Positions 44,542 to 53,048 of a DNA stretch of 64,000 bases are shown in pieces; positions within the stretch are counted from its first letter, which is position 1, and each line of letters opens with the position of its first letter. A program made the position numbers and the translations under genes. The stretch is from Negativibacillus massiliensis. GTDB lineage: Bacteria; Bacillota; Clostridia; Oscillospirales; Ruminococcaceae. Location: contig NZ_FTRU01000005.1 of NCBI RefSeq assembly GCF_900148495.1, positions 1-64,000 on the forward strand, read 5' to 3'. A model generated the notes under the pieces. The model did no database searches. It was given only the letters and a program-made list of their open reading frames with translations, and was not told where the DNA came from.

Positions 44542-45180
44542 ATGAAGCAAAATATTTCTTATCAGAAATTGCCCCGCTCGTTTTATCTTGATGATACGGT
44601 CAATGTCGCAAAAAAGCTCATTGGCAAGCTGCTGGTGCGGAAAATCGGTGGGGAAACTTTGTCTGCCATCATCTGCGAAACCGAAGCTTACACCGGATTT
44701 TCTGACAAAGCCTGCCACTCCTATAAGGGAAAATCTGAACGGACAAAGGTGATGTTTGAGGAAGGCGGCAAGGCGTATGTCTACCTCATCTATGGAATGT
44801 ACAGCTGCTTTAATATCACCACAAGGGAAGAAGGGGTTCCCGAAGCAGTATTGATTCGGGCTGCTTGTCCGGTAGAGGGAATCGAGCGGATGAAGGAACT
44901 TCGGCAAAGCAAAAAGCAGATTAAAAGCTTAAACGAAAAAAATCTGCTTTCCGGTCCCGGACGGCTTTGTGACGCAATGGGAATTACCCGGGAACAGAAC
45001 GGCATCCTCCTTACCGAAGATGAACTTTTTATCTGTGAGGGGATTTCTGTTCCGGAAAAGCAGATTGCTGCAACAAAAAGAATCAACATTGATTATGCAG
45101 AGGAGGCACGGGACTTTTTGTATCGGTTTGTCGATACCAAAAGCGCCTGCCTGTCCGTTAAGTGGAGGGGACAAGAATGA
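44542..45180 (+). CDS. DNA-3-methyladenine glycosylase (AAG/MPG type)
   Basis: The 212-residue alkylbase DNA glycosylase of the Mpg family excises 3-methyladenine, hypoxanthine and related lesions. Motifs are ARKLIGKLLVR-like VAKKLIGKLLVR, the catalytic Glu in ETEAYTG, HSYKGKSERTKVMF, AYVYLIYGMYSCFNI, and LLSGPGRLCDAMGI. It follows the HIT gene by 16 bases, and its stop overlaps the next start (ATGA). Confidence 0.93.
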   Translation: MKQNISYQKLPRSFYLDDTVNVAKKLIGKLLVRKIGGETLSAIICETEAYTGFSDKACHSYKGKSERTKVMFEEGGKAYVYLIYGMYSCFNITTREEGVPEAVLIRAACPVEGIERMKELRQSKKQIKSLNEKNLLSGPGRLCDAMGITREQNGILLTEDELFICEGISVPEKQIAATKRINIDYAEEARDFLYRFVDTKSACLSVKWRGQE

Positions 45181-45791
45181 CAGTGGATACATTTTTCTGC
45201 CTGGAAAAATATGATTCCTGTTGTTTTACCGGACATCGGGTGCTGCCAAAGTCCGAAGAAGACAGAAATATTCTGCGGGATAAACTGCGCAGCACCATTG
45301 CACAGCTGGCAAAGGAAGGAATATATCGGTTTTATACCGGCGGAGCCAGAGGATTTGACAGTATGGCAGCAATGACAGTGCTGGAGATGAAGGCATATTT
45401 TCCGCAGATTCAGCTGTATCTGGCATTGCCTTATCCGCAGCAGTATGAGCAATGGCCGCAAAGGGAGATCGCGCTCTTTGAACAGATTGCAGAACATGCA
45501 GATAAGGTGGAGATTATCAGTCCTGTTTATACCGAAGACTGTATGAAACGGCGCAATTACTATATGGTGGATCACAGCTGTGTGTGTGTCTACTATATGG
45601 TACATTCGGTACGAAGCGGAACCGCCCAGACGGTAGCCTATGCCAGAAAGAAAAATGCCCGTTTAATAGACCTGACCGGCGACTTAAACGCAGAGTATCT
45701 TCCCGAAGAGGAAGAAGAGAAGCTTTCCTGTATTGAGAAAATTTACCTTGAAGAAAACATGGTGGTCCGGGAATTTTTTAAGAAAAAATAA
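45177..45791 (+). CDS. SLOG family protein (DUF1273, YpsA-like)
   Basis: The 204-residue protein has a Rossmann-like SLOG domain: SCCFTGHRVLP at the N-terminus, RFYTGGARGFDSMAA, YLALPYPQQYEQWP, and VRSGTAQTVAYARKK. SLOG domains bind nucleotides or NAD-derived ligands; B. subtilis YpsA influences cell division, but a role here is not shown. ATG 45177 follows GGAGGGG and overlaps the glycosylase stop. It is the last gene of the operon. Confidence 0.8.
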   Translation: MTVDTFFCLEKYDSCCFTGHRVLPKSEEDRNILRDKLRSTIAQLAKEGIYRFYTGGARGFDSMAAMTVLEMKAYFPQIQLYLALPYPQQYEQWPQREIALFEQIAEHADKVEIISPVYTEDCMKRRNYYMVDHSCVCVYYMVHSVRSGTAQTVAYARKKNARLIDLTGDLNAEYLPEEEEEKLSCIEKIYLEENMVVREFFKKK

Positions 45792-45826
45792 AACCAGATG
45801 CTGTCTCAGACAGCATCTGGTTTTTT
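45791..45826. terminator. Shared terminator
   Basis: Fifteen-base stem AAACCAGATGCTGTC / GACAGCATCTGGTTT with TCA loop, between convergent SLOG and DUF4830 genes. Confidence 0.9.
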
Positions 45827-46337
45827 ACTGTTCGGAGGAAGTATCTGCTGACGGGAAAGCAAACCCCTGCATAAAGCCGTTTTCTGCAAAGACAGAACAG
45901 ACATCCCCGCCAATGACCTGGTTTTTATAGATCAAAAGATTTGCGCGGATATACTCCTTTTGTCCGGGGTAATTGAGTACCGAGTAGGTAAATCGGCTGA
46001 CCTGTTTTCCTTTAAACTTACTCAGATCAAAGCCCTGGGAGGTCTGAATCTCGTTGTAATTTTGGTAGACATCCCCGAAGGTTTGCGGGATCACGACCTG
46101 CACCACTTCGATTGGCTCACTGGATACCTTCCATCCAAAGCTTTGCAGAAACTGGATGCGGGAGGAATTGTCCGGTGTGTTGGTGTCGTGTGTCTGGGAA
46201 ATAGAAGGCAGGGGATCAGAAGAAGGGGCTTTTTCTTTTTGGATGATTCCAATGAGCAGAATGGTTGCTGCGAAGAGCAGTGCAATCAGAAAAATCCGCT
46301 TTAACAGGACTTTTGGCTTAATCGAACAGATGAACAT
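45825..46337 (-). CDS. DUF4830-type membrane-anchored protein
   Basis: The 170-residue protein has one N-terminal transmembrane segment (about residues 14-33), a Ser/Pro/Thr-rich linker and an extracytoplasmic domain starting RIQFLQSFGWKVSSEPIEVVQVVIPQTF, the DUF4830 pattern. Function unknown. It starts 37 bases inside the end of the AGCS symporter gene, with GGGAGAA as ribosome binding site, so it is coupled to it. Confidence 0.65.
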   Translation of the reverse strand: MFICSIKPKVLLKRIFLIALLFAATILLIGIIQKEKAPSSDPLPSISQTHDTNTPDNSSRIQFLQSFGWKVSSEPIEVVQVVIPQTFGDVYQNYNEIQTSQGFDLSKFKGKQVSRFTYSVLNYPGQKEYIRANLLIYKNQVIGGDVCSVFAENGFMQGFAFPSADTSSEQ

Positions 46338-47692
46338 GGACGGCGTTCTCCCTTCAAAAAGTATTCTCTGGTTTTTGCAAAAACTCGTGGGGATAAGATA
46401 ACCAGTGCCACAAGATTTGGCAGGAGCAGACAGGCATTGAGCAGATCAGCCAGCGAAAATACCAGTGGAAGCTGGGTAAAGCAACCGACAGCACAGCCGG
46501 TCAAAAAGAGCAGGCGATAGATTTGCAGTGCAGTCGTGCTGTGCGGGAACAGGTATTCGATACATCTTTGTCCATATAGGCAAAAGCTGATGACCGAGGC
46601 AAAGGCAAACAGGGTGATGGCAATGCTGAGCATTCTTCCTCCGCCTGTTCCAAGGCAGAGCAGGAAGGCATCCTGTGCCGCGGAAGGGGAAAGAGGAACC
46701 CCACTTGCCAGAATGACCAGAGCGGTAATGGAACAAACCAGAATGGTGTCGCAGAATACCTCAAAGATACCCCAGAATCCCTGTTCCACTGGACTTTTGG
46801 CACCGCTGCACGCGTGAGCGATCGAGGCACTTCCAAGACCTGCTTCATGGGTAAAAATACCGCGGGAGATTCCCACCCGCATCGAAACGAAAAATCCCAC
46901 GCCGGTTCCGGTGAGTGCGGAAGTTTCTGTGGAAAAGGCCTGTGTTATAATCTGATGAAAAGCGTCCGGAATGTTTTGGCGGTAAAAGAATAGAATCACA
47001 CCGCATCCCAGAAGGTAGAACAGCGACATCAGAGGAACCAGGGCAGAAGATGTTTTGACCGCGCGGTCACAGCCGCCGGATAAAACCCAGCCGCACAGCA
47101 GGGTAAGAATTACCGCACAGAAGGTTGGGGAAAGGGAAAAGCTTTCCCAGAGTGACTGGGCAATGGCATTGGTTTGGGTCATGCTGCCGCTGGAAAAGCT
47201 TGCAAGTGCGCAGAAAATACAGAAGAGGACAGCAAGGATTTTGCCCAATGTTCCTGAAATCCCTTTGGAGATATAATACATCGGTCCGCCCCGCAAGGCA
47301 CGGGAATCAGGATCTCGCTGACGAAACTCCACCGCAAGAAAGACCTCCATGTATTTAGTCATCATTCCAAAGAAAGCACCTACCCACATCCAGAAGATGC
47401 TACCGGCGCCACCCAGCTGCAAAGCTGCTCCCACACCGACAATGTTTCCCACTCCCATGGTTCCGCCCAGCGCAGTGCTGACAGCAGCGAAGGGGGAAAC
47501 TCCTTTGCCATTTTCCCGGTCAGAATGAAAAGAAAAAACGCTGCCGATGGTTTTTCGCAAGACGGTGGTCAGCCGGGTGATTGGAAGAAATCCAGTGCAT
47601 ACGGTAAAATAGAATCCACATAACAAGGTCAGGGCGATGGTTCCTCTGCCCCATAAAACCTCGGTAGCGGAATCCAGAATCGATTGGAGCAT
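46301..47692 (-). CDS. Sodium:alanine symporter (AGCS family)
   Basis: Membrane transporter of 463 residues with about ten hydrophobic segments and AGCS signatures: GTIALTLLCGFYFTV, the long GGTMGVGNIVGVGAALQLGGAGSIFWMW block (conserved NIVGVA-type Na+/substrate site), FRQRDPDSRALRGGPMYYI and FTHEAGLGSASIAHA. It imports alanine or glycine with Na+. ATG 47692 follows GGGAGG; an in-frame codon 14 residues earlier is less likely. Confidence 0.9.
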   Translation of the reverse strand: MLQSILDSATEVLWGRGTIALTLLCGFYFTVCTGFLPITRLTTVLRKTIGSVFSFHSDRENGKGVSPFAAVSTALGGTMGVGNIVGVGAALQLGGAGSIFWMWVGAFFGMMTKYMEVFLAVEFRQRDPDSRALRGGPMYYISKGISGTLGKILAVLFCIFCALASFSSGSMTQTNAIAQSLWESFSLSPTFCAVILTLLCGWVLSGGCDRAVKTSSALVPLMSLFYLLGCGVILFFYRQNIPDAFHQIITQAFSTETSALTGTGVGFFVSMRVGISRGIFTHEAGLGSASIAHACSGAKSPVEQGFWGIFEVFCDTILVCSITALVILASGVPLSPSAAQDAFLLCLGTGGGRMLSIAITLFAFASVISFCLYGQRCIEYLFPHSTTALQIYRLLFLTGCAVGCFTQLPLVFSLADLLNACLLLPNLVALVILSPRVFAKTREYFLKGERRPCSSVRLSQKSC

Positions 47693-47760
47693 AAAAGACC
47701 TCCCAAAATCAGTTTGGTAAAAGGTATGATCCAAACAAAAAAGATATGCAAAACAGGTGC

Positions 47761-47788
47761 TGGACTTTTTGGAAGGATTTTGTATAAT
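47761..47788 (+). promoter_or_regulatory. Promoter of DUF1847 gene
   Basis: TGGACT, 16-base spacer, TATAAT, with a leader of about 55 bases. Confidence 0.5.
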
Positions 47789-47847
47789 AAAAAAGAACAG
47801 GGAAACTTAACTGTATCAAATATTGTGGGTCTAAGGGGGAATCTGAT

Positions 47848-48519
47848 TTGTATCAGTGTGCAAAATGTTTTCAGAGGGGCTGCACCAAGCAGGATCTGAC
47901 CAAGACTCTGCCGGAATGTCCGAGCAAGGAACAGGAAATTCAGGAACAGGCAAAAGAACTGTATCAGGATGCCGAAAATCACCGCATCGCTTATTGTGCA
48001 GCTCTGACCGAAGCCGGCGGATACTGTCAGGATACAAGACTGATTGAGATTATCAAGTTTTTGCATCGGGGCGGATACCACAAGATCGGTCTGGCGTTCT
48101 GTACCGGATTGTTTAAAGAAGCACAGGAAGTCGTGAATATCCTGGAATATAACGGCTTTGAAGTGGTTTCCATCATCTGCAAAAACGGCGCAATTACCAA
48201 AGATTTTCTGGGCATCACCGATGCGCAGGCGGTTCGCGGTAACTGTAAGACCGAGAGTATGTGCAATCCAATCGGACAGGCACTGCTGTTAAATCAGGCA
48301 AAAACAGAATTTAACCTGATTTTGGGACTTTGTGTCGGACATGATACCTTGTTTATCAAGTATTCTGAAGCGCCGATCACCGCACTTGCAGTGAAGGACC
48401 GTGTGACCGGACACAATCCTCTGGCACCAGTTTATCTGGCACAGGGCTACTACCATAAGAAATTCTATCCAGATAATCCGGACGACTTAAATCCAAAAGA
48501 TACCGAGTACAATAAATAA
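47848..48519 (+). CDS. DUF1847 metal-binding protein
   Basis: The 223-residue cysteine-rich protein has CAKCFQRGCT at the N-terminus and further Cys in ECPSKEQ, IAYCAALTEAGGYCQDTRL, IGLAFCTGLFKEA, SIICKNG, NCKTESMCNPIGQA and LGLCVGHDTLF. It is a recognised family likely to bind metal or an Fe-S cluster; activity unknown. The start is TTG 47848, seven bases after AAGGGGGA. It ends at a long terminator hairpin next to the interrupted XRE gene. Confidence 0.8.
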   Translation: MYQCAKCFQRGCTKQDLTKTLPECPSKEQEIQEQAKELYQDAENHRIAYCAALTEAGGYCQDTRLIEIIKFLHRGGYHKIGLAFCTGLFKEAQEVVNILEYNGFEVVSIICKNGAITKDFLGITDAQAVRGNCKTESMCNPIGQALLLNQAKTEFNLILGLCVGHDTLFIKYSEAPITALAVKDRVTGHNPLAPVYLAQGYYHKKFYPDNPDDLNPKDTEYNK

Positions 48520-48563
48520 AAAAGGAAAGACCTGCACTTTTGTGCAGGTCTTTCCTTTTTTAT
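48518..48563. terminator. Shared terminator
   Basis: Nineteen-base stem AAAAAGGAAAGACCTGCAC / GTGCAGGTCTTTCCTTTTT with TTTT loop. It serves the DUF1847 gene and the interrupted XRE gene. Confidence 0.9.
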
Positions 48564-48964
48564 TTGATATTGTGTTTTTGTGCATAGCTCGTAACGACGC
48601 TGACCCAGTGAGGGTCCTCAAATCCTTTTTGAATATCAGAAAGATCAATATATGCTCCTGAAGAAATGTTTTGTACCGTTGCTTCTGCGATCATAGCTTC
48701 TTTGGTGTAGGGATCGGACAAATATTTTTCAAACTCAATATTCATTTTGTTGTCGATTCCTTCCATAGCGCCGAGATAAAACAGATTGTCTTTCCCCAGC
48801 AGCTCTCCTATTTTGACAAAGCATTCGATGCCTTCCCGCATCTGTGCAACAGAAATTTTTCGGCTATACTGTGTGATGCGCTGTCCGCCATTTAAAATAT
48901 GATCTGTTGTAGTTTCCAGAATATTTGCAAGGTCAACCAAAATACTGATATCAGGAAGAGCTTC
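48560..48964 (-). pseudogene. XRE regulator, 3' fragment (codons 43-176)
   Basis: Leftward reading frame EALPDISILVDLANILETTTDHIL... is the end of an XRE helix-turn-helix domain followed by a C-terminal domain of about 110 residues of unknown family. It begins exactly at the element boundary. Upstream the frame runs into element DNA and meets TAA within six codons. Joined to the 5' fragment at 56420-56545 it gives a 176-residue protein. An internal TTG (48940) is the only start-like codon, so the fragment is probably not expressed as a functional regulator. Confidence 0.85.
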
Positions 48965-48968
48965 TCCC

Positions 48969-48988
48969 GTTTCCCTTAGTTAAAGATA
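48969..48988. repeat. Element terminal inverted repeat, left
   Basis: GTTTCCC-TT-AGTTAAAGATA, matching the right end in 18 of 20 positions in inverted orientation. It begins three bases inside the TC core at 48965-48966. Confidence 0.85.
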
Positions 48989-49010
48989 TTGTTGGGTATC
49001 TCAAGATGTG

Positions 49011-50633
49011 TCATTCGATTTTGCCGATAAAGCGGTAGAAGATTTCCACTTCCTGTTCCCGGCTTCCGTCCTCACTTTTGACCGCTTCATGGACAAGGAT
49101 TTTTTCAATCAGCGTATTCAGAAGTTCAGCCGTCAATTCTGTGGGATTGACATACTGTTTCATCAGACCTATCCACTTTTCAGCGTCAACCGCTGTCTGG
49201 GCGGCGGTCTCCATCGCTTCGTGAAGCCGTTCAATTTTTACGTCCAATTCTCGCTGTTCGCCCTGATACTTTTCGGACAGCATATTGAAATTGTATTCTG
49301 TAATGCGTCCGGCAGACCAGTCCTCATACATTTTTGCAAACAGGGTGTCTACTTCTGCTTTGCGCTTTTCCGCCTTTTTCAGTTCGGCTGTCTGCCGCTT
49401 CCTTGCAGTATTGCGTTCCTTGTCGCTGGCGTTAAGTAGCCGTTTCAGAAGTTTGTCCCCATCCTGCTGTGCCAGCACAGACCAGTATTGCAGACGGGAA
49501 AGGACATAGGCGTAAAGCACATCATAGCGGATATAGTGCATGGAACACTGGTGCAATCCTTGCCCGTACTTGCTACAATGGTAGTGGGCATAGGGATTTT
49601 TGTTCTGGCTGTTCATACCATAGGCCAGCGACCAGCCGCAGTCCGCACATTTTACCAGCCCGGAAAATATCTGTGTTGTGCCGTTCTTCTGCCGTCTGCG
49701 CCTGTTGCAAATCTGCTCCTGTACTTGACGGAACACATCTTCGGAAATAATCGCTTCGTGGGTGTTCTCCACACGATACCATTCCTCTTTTGGCTTGCGT
49801 ACTTTCTTCTTGTTTTTGAATGAAATGTTGGTCTGCTTATTGTGGACGCTGTGTCCGATATAGGTTTCCTCTTTCAGAATACTTTTCACCTGCGCTATCG
49901 TCCACGCATAGGCTTTTTCCTCCGGCGCTCCGGCATAGATATTTGCGAAAGTGCCGTATCTCTGGAAATTCAGCCAGCCGGGAGTAGGTACTTTTTCTTC
50001 GACCAAAATCCGTGTAATGCTGGCGGCTCCCCGGCCATGAACGGCAAGGTCAAAAATCTTTTCGATAATCCACCTTGTTTCCGGGTCAATCAGAAGATGG
50101 CCTTTCTTATCTGGGTCTTTGACATAGCCAAGCGGAGCATAGGCTCCATAGTGTGCGCCATTTGCGAACCGTGTCCGCATGGCCGCCTTTACCTTTTTGC
50201 TGGTCTGGCGGGCGTGCATTTCATTCAGAATGTTGAGGAATGGGGCAAGCTCATTCTCTCCGTTGATGGTGTCCACATTGTCATTGACAGCGATATAGCG
50301 GACGCCTTTGCTGGGAAAGTAGATTTCCGTGTACTGGCCGGTCAGAATGTAGTTTCTGCCTAAGCGGGATAAATCCTTCGTAACAACGCAGTTGATTTTC
50401 CCGTCCTCAATGTCATCAATCATTCTCTGAAAATCCGGCCTGTCAAAGTTCGTTCCAGACCATCCATCGTCGATATATTCATCTATGACATTCAGGCCAT
50501 GCTCGGCGGCATATTGCCGGAGCATCATGCGTTGTGTCTGAATACTCCCGCTTTCTCCTTGCAGTTCATCGTCCCGGCTCAATCTCATATAAAGCGCCGT
50601 GTTGTAAATCGTAGTATTGTAAGGTTGTTTCAC
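49011..50633 (-). CDS. Large serine recombinase (TnpX/TndX-like)
   Basis: The 540-residue site-specific recombinase excises and integrates the element. The catalytic Ser19 lies in YMRLSRDD. The resolvase domain continues through YIDDGWSGTNFDRPDFQRM and KDLSRLGRNY (about 1-150), then a recombinase domain (about 160-270), a zinc ribbon (CADCGWSLAYG...HCSKYGQGLHQCSMH), a coiled coil (about 400-470) and a C-terminal tail. The start is GTG 50633 behind AGGAGG. It lies 42 bases from the left end, as is usual for such elements. Confidence 0.92.
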   Translation of the reverse strand: MKQPYNTTIYNTALYMRLSRDDELQGESGSIQTQRMMLRQYAAEHGLNVIDEYIDDGWSGTNFDRPDFQRMIDDIEDGKINCVVTKDLSRLGRNYILTGQYTEIYFPSKGVRYIAVNDNVDTINGENELAPFLNILNEMHARQTSKKVKAAMRTRFANGAHYGAYAPLGYVKDPDKKGHLLIDPETRWIIEKIFDLAVHGRGAASITRILVEEKVPTPGWLNFQRYGTFANIYAGAPEEKAYAWTIAQVKSILKEETYIGHSVHNKQTNISFKNKKKVRKPKEEWYRVENTHEAIISEDVFRQVQEQICNRRRRQKNGTTQIFSGLVKCADCGWSLAYGMNSQNKNPYAHYHCSKYGQGLHQCSMHYIRYDVLYAYVLSRLQYWSVLAQQDGDKLLKRLLNASDKERNTARKRQTAELKKAEKRKAEVDTLFAKMYEDWSAGRITEYNFNMLSEKYQGEQRELDVKIERLHEAMETAAQTAVDAEKWIGLMKQYVNPTELTAELLNTLIEKILVHEAVKSEDGSREQEVEIFYRFIGKIE

Positions 50634-50732
50634 CGTAAAAATCCTCCTTCTAAAGAAACAACCCACGCTTACAATACTTTTGCTCTATGGCAATTATATC
50701 ATAAGCGTGGGCGTGTTATCAATGATGGGCTA

Positions 50733-50927
50733 TCAGGTTGAAGCGGCTTTTTCTGCGGTATGCCGCACCACATCTACAATCAGATCACCGAGGGGCTTCC
50801 CGCCTGCGGCGAAGTGTTCGGAGATTTTTATACGGTTGTTCCCACATACAAAATACTGCGTGCCGTTCTCTGCTTGTATAACCTGCCCTGTTCGGGGTGT
50901 AAAAATATCGCTTTCACTTTTTGCCAT
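50733..50927 (-). CDS. TnpW-like transposon protein
   Basis: The 64-residue protein starts MAKSESDIFTPRTGQVIQ and contains TQYFVCGNNRIKISEHF, the pattern of the small TnpW family carried by Tn4451-type elements. TnpW's role is not established; accessory function in excision or transfer has been suggested. ATG 50927 follows TGGAGG; a longer in-frame extension has no ribosome binding site. It lies between the recombinase and relaxase genes. Confidence 0.65.
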   Translation of the reverse strand: MAKSESDIFTPRTGQVIQAENGTQYFVCGNNRIKISEHFAAGGKPLGDLIVDVVRHTAEKAAST

Positions 50928-50999
50928 CCAGTGTCCTCCATATTCAGTTTTCAAGGTACAATGCCGCACAGAGGCGGCGAAAATTTCTGCTTATATCTA

Positions 51000-51944
51000 T
51001 CACCTTTCCTTTACCGTGTGCCGCTGCTGACGTTTCAGTTCCGCCAGTATATCCGGCGGGATACGGTCAACCAGCCGCTGTAAATTGTCCAGTTCGCTTT
51101 TCAGCTTTGCCCGTTCCATCGTATCTTTCATCTTTCCTTTTTCGCTGGCCTTTGCCCTTGCTTCCAACTTCTCATTCTCCGCCAGCAGGTCATTGATTGT
51201 GACCTTGTACTTTTTCAACTGCCCGGAGAAATTCTCCATCTGCGGGAACCACTTTTTCAGCATGGAGAGGGCTTCCTCTTTTTTCTTTCCGGCGTTCAGC
51301 GGGTTAATGCCGTCCAGTGTGGCTTCAATGGCTCTTGCCTGCCGGGAGAGGGAAACCGCCTGTTTGAAAAGCCGGGTGGGGATATGCTTCCGGCCTGTCC
51401 TGCTGGCGCTCTCCCCACGCTCCAAGTCAGGATATTTCTCCACCATATAGGCGTGAAAATCGTCCTGCCACTTCGTCAGGTTTGCCCGGTTGCCGATAAT
51501 CTCCTTTGCACACAGGCGGTTGTCCTTTGTCAGCGGAACAAAGGTCAAATGCAGGTGGGGCGTTTTCTCGTCCATGTGTACCACCGCCGACACGATATTT
51601 TCCCGTCCTACCCGGCCAATGAGGAAGTCCGCCGCCCTCTGGAAAAACGCCTGTATCTCCTTTGGGGATTTCCCCTTGAAAAACTCCGGGCTGGCAGTTA
51701 CCAGCGTATCGACAAACCGTGTGCTGTCCTTGCGGGTTCGGCACCCGGCCTGTTCAATGCGGTTTTGAATGAAATGATAGTACCTGCCCTCTGGCTTGAC
51801 GATATGAAAGTTGTACTTGCTCCGGCTTGTGTCAATGTCGGGGTTGCTGGCGTATTGTTCTTTCTGTCTTTCGTGATGGGCTTCCAGCGGCCTTGCCGGG
51901 TTGCCCTTGTGCTTCTCAAACCGCAAAATTGCGTGTTGTGCCAT
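51000..51944 (-). CDS. MobV-type relaxase (Pre/Mob, TnpZ-like)
   Basis: The 314-residue protein has an N-terminal Mob/Pre domain (about 1-215): AILRFEKHKG, EAHHERQKEQYASNPDIDTSRSKYNFHIV, and the metal-binding motif DEKTPHLHLTFVP near residue 130. The C-terminal part is a coiled coil (about 235-300). It should nick an oriT and pilot one strand into a recipient, using another element's conjugation system. An inverted repeat just upstream (51958-52029) is a candidate oriT. Confidence 0.88.
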   Translation of the reverse strand: MAQHAILRFEKHKGNPARPLEAHHERQKEQYASNPDIDTSRSKYNFHIVKPEGRYYHFIQNRIEQAGCRTRKDSTRFVDTLVTASPEFFKGKSPKEIQAFFQRAADFLIGRVGRENIVSAVVHMDEKTPHLHLTFVPLTKDNRLCAKEIIGNRANLTKWQDDFHAYMVEKYPDLERGESASRTGRKHIPTRLFKQAVSLSRQARAIEATLDGINPLNAGKKKEEALSMLKKWFPQMENFSGQLKKYKVTINDLLAENEKLEARAKASEKGKMKDTMERAKLKSELDNLQRLVDRIPPDILAELKRQQRHTVKER

Positions 51945-51957
51945 TCTGCTCCTTTCC

Positions 51958-52029
51958 CCATTCCTTTCCTATCCGGGGTTTTCCACAGGGAAAATCCCGC
52001 AGAAATTAGCTCGGATAGGATTGGAATGG
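51958..52029. repeat. Large inverted repeat upstream of relaxase, candidate oriT
   Basis: Nineteen-base arms at 51958-51976 (CCATTCCTTTCCTATCCGG) and 52011-52029 (TCGGATAGGATTGGAATGG) pair with three mismatches, enclosing a smaller GGTTTTCC/GGAAAAT-type repeat. It lies 13 bases before the relaxase start. The position suits an origin of transfer, but the pMV158-type core sequence is not seen. Confidence 0.5.
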
Positions 52030-52084
52030 ATAGAATATAAATAAATCTTTTTAATCTTTGTATTTCTATATACCGTCCGGTTTT

Positions 52085-52123
52085 CGTACTTCCGGGGAGT
52101 GATTTCCTCACTTCATAAGTACG
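52085..52123. repeat. Hairpin between RepA-like and relaxase genes
   Basis: Nested arms CGTACTT / AAGTACG and AGTGA / TCACT around TTTCC. It could be a transcription or nicking signal; it follows the RepA-like stop by four bases in the direction of transcription. Confidence 0.45.
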
Positions 52124-52127
52124 GTTT

Positions 52128-52523
52128 TCAGCCCTCCGGCGTACCAGAACCGGATTTCTTGAAGTCGGTGTTTGGAACCGCTTCATAGGATTTTGGGAAA
52201 ATGCGGTTGGGTTTTCCACAGCCCTGCTTCTGGATCTCCACCAGCCCGGCGTATTGCAGTTCCCGCAGGGTGTTTACCGCTTTCTGCCGCCCACAGTGGA
52301 GCAGGTCAACCACCTCGCAGATGGGATAGTACAGATAAATCCGTCCGCAATCATCCGCCCACCCATTCTTGCGGGATAACTCTGTCCGGCGCAGGATAAA
52401 GGCGTACAGAACCTTTGCCTCGTTGGACAAGGGCTTGAATGTGGGGGCTTCAAAGAGGAAATTCGGGAGCCGGGTGAAGCTGAACGCCTTTTCCGGCTGA
52501 TGGATATAGATGGTATTTGTCAT
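52128..52523 (-). CDS. Replication initiator RepA N-domain protein
   Basis: The 131-residue protein corresponds to the RepA_N domain of Gram-positive theta plasmids: FTRLPNFLFEAPTFKPLSNEAKVLYAFILRRTELSRKNGW, CGRIYLYYPICEVVDLLHCGRQKAVNTLRELQYAGLVEI (winged-helix part). Plasmid RepA proteins are usually 250-350 residues, so the C-terminal part is absent. Short versions recur in integrative elements, where they may act as regulators or replicate the excised circle; function here is inferred. Confidence 0.7.
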   Translation of the reverse strand: MTNTIYIHQPEKAFSFTRLPNFLFEAPTFKPLSNEAKVLYAFILRRTELSRKNGWADDCGRIYLYYPICEVVDLLHCGRQKAVNTLRELQYAGLVEIQKQGCGKPNRIFPKSYEAVPNTDFKKSGSGTPEG

Positions 52524-52634
52524 AGTGCGTTTTGTGGACGGTTAGAAGCCCGTTTTCCGGGGCGGGCGATACTTTATACCACCAGCCCCGGTTTGGGGCT
52601 TGCGAAGCCTGATAAATCAAGGCTTTTTTCGCTC

Positions 52635-53048
52635 CTAACTGTCCACAGCAGACCTCCTTTTCCGTTCACTTTCTGTTTTCTGCCGCCTGTGAACTCTGGC
52701 GGCACAGCCGGGGCAGTATTTTGCCCGGTTGGATTTGGGGACGAACACACCGCCGCAGACCTCACAGCGTTTCAAGTCCTTATCCCGGAAAATCTCCGCT
52801 TCCAGCGTCCCGTCCAGCGGCAAGACCGCCCAGCGGAACCACTTACAGCAGACCGAGAAAGAAATCGTCTGCGGACAGGTGCAGGTGTCCCCATCGTCAA
52901 GGACAATGCAGTTGCCGTCCTCACAGCAACAGCACTCCCGGCGTATCAGGCTGGCCGCCTGTTTTCTCTGCGCCGGGGTCATGCGGTAAAGGGAACCGTC
53001 CGGCCTGCGTTCCAGCGGCGGCAAGTCTTTATAGGGGTTATCTCTCAT
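52635..53048 (-). CDS. Cysteine-rich VLP-type protein
   Basis: The 137-residue protein contains PAQRKQAASLIRRECCCCEDGNCIVLDDGDTCTCPQTIS, CCKWFRWAVLPLD and a terminal zinc ribbon CEVCGGVFVPKSNRAKYCPGC. This is the cysteine-rich VLP family found repeatedly on Firmicute integrative and mobilizable elements. It probably binds zinc and nucleic acid; function unknown. ATG 53048 follows GGAGGG; a longer frame upstream crosses a hairpin-rich region and lacks a site. Confidence 0.65.
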   Translation of the reverse strand: MRDNPYKDLPPLERRPDGSLYRMTPAQRKQAASLIRRECCCCEDGNCIVLDDGDTCTCPQTISFSVCCKWFRWAVLPLDGTLEAEIFRDKDLKRCEVCGGVFVPKSNRAKYCPGCAARVHRRQKTESERKRRSAVDS

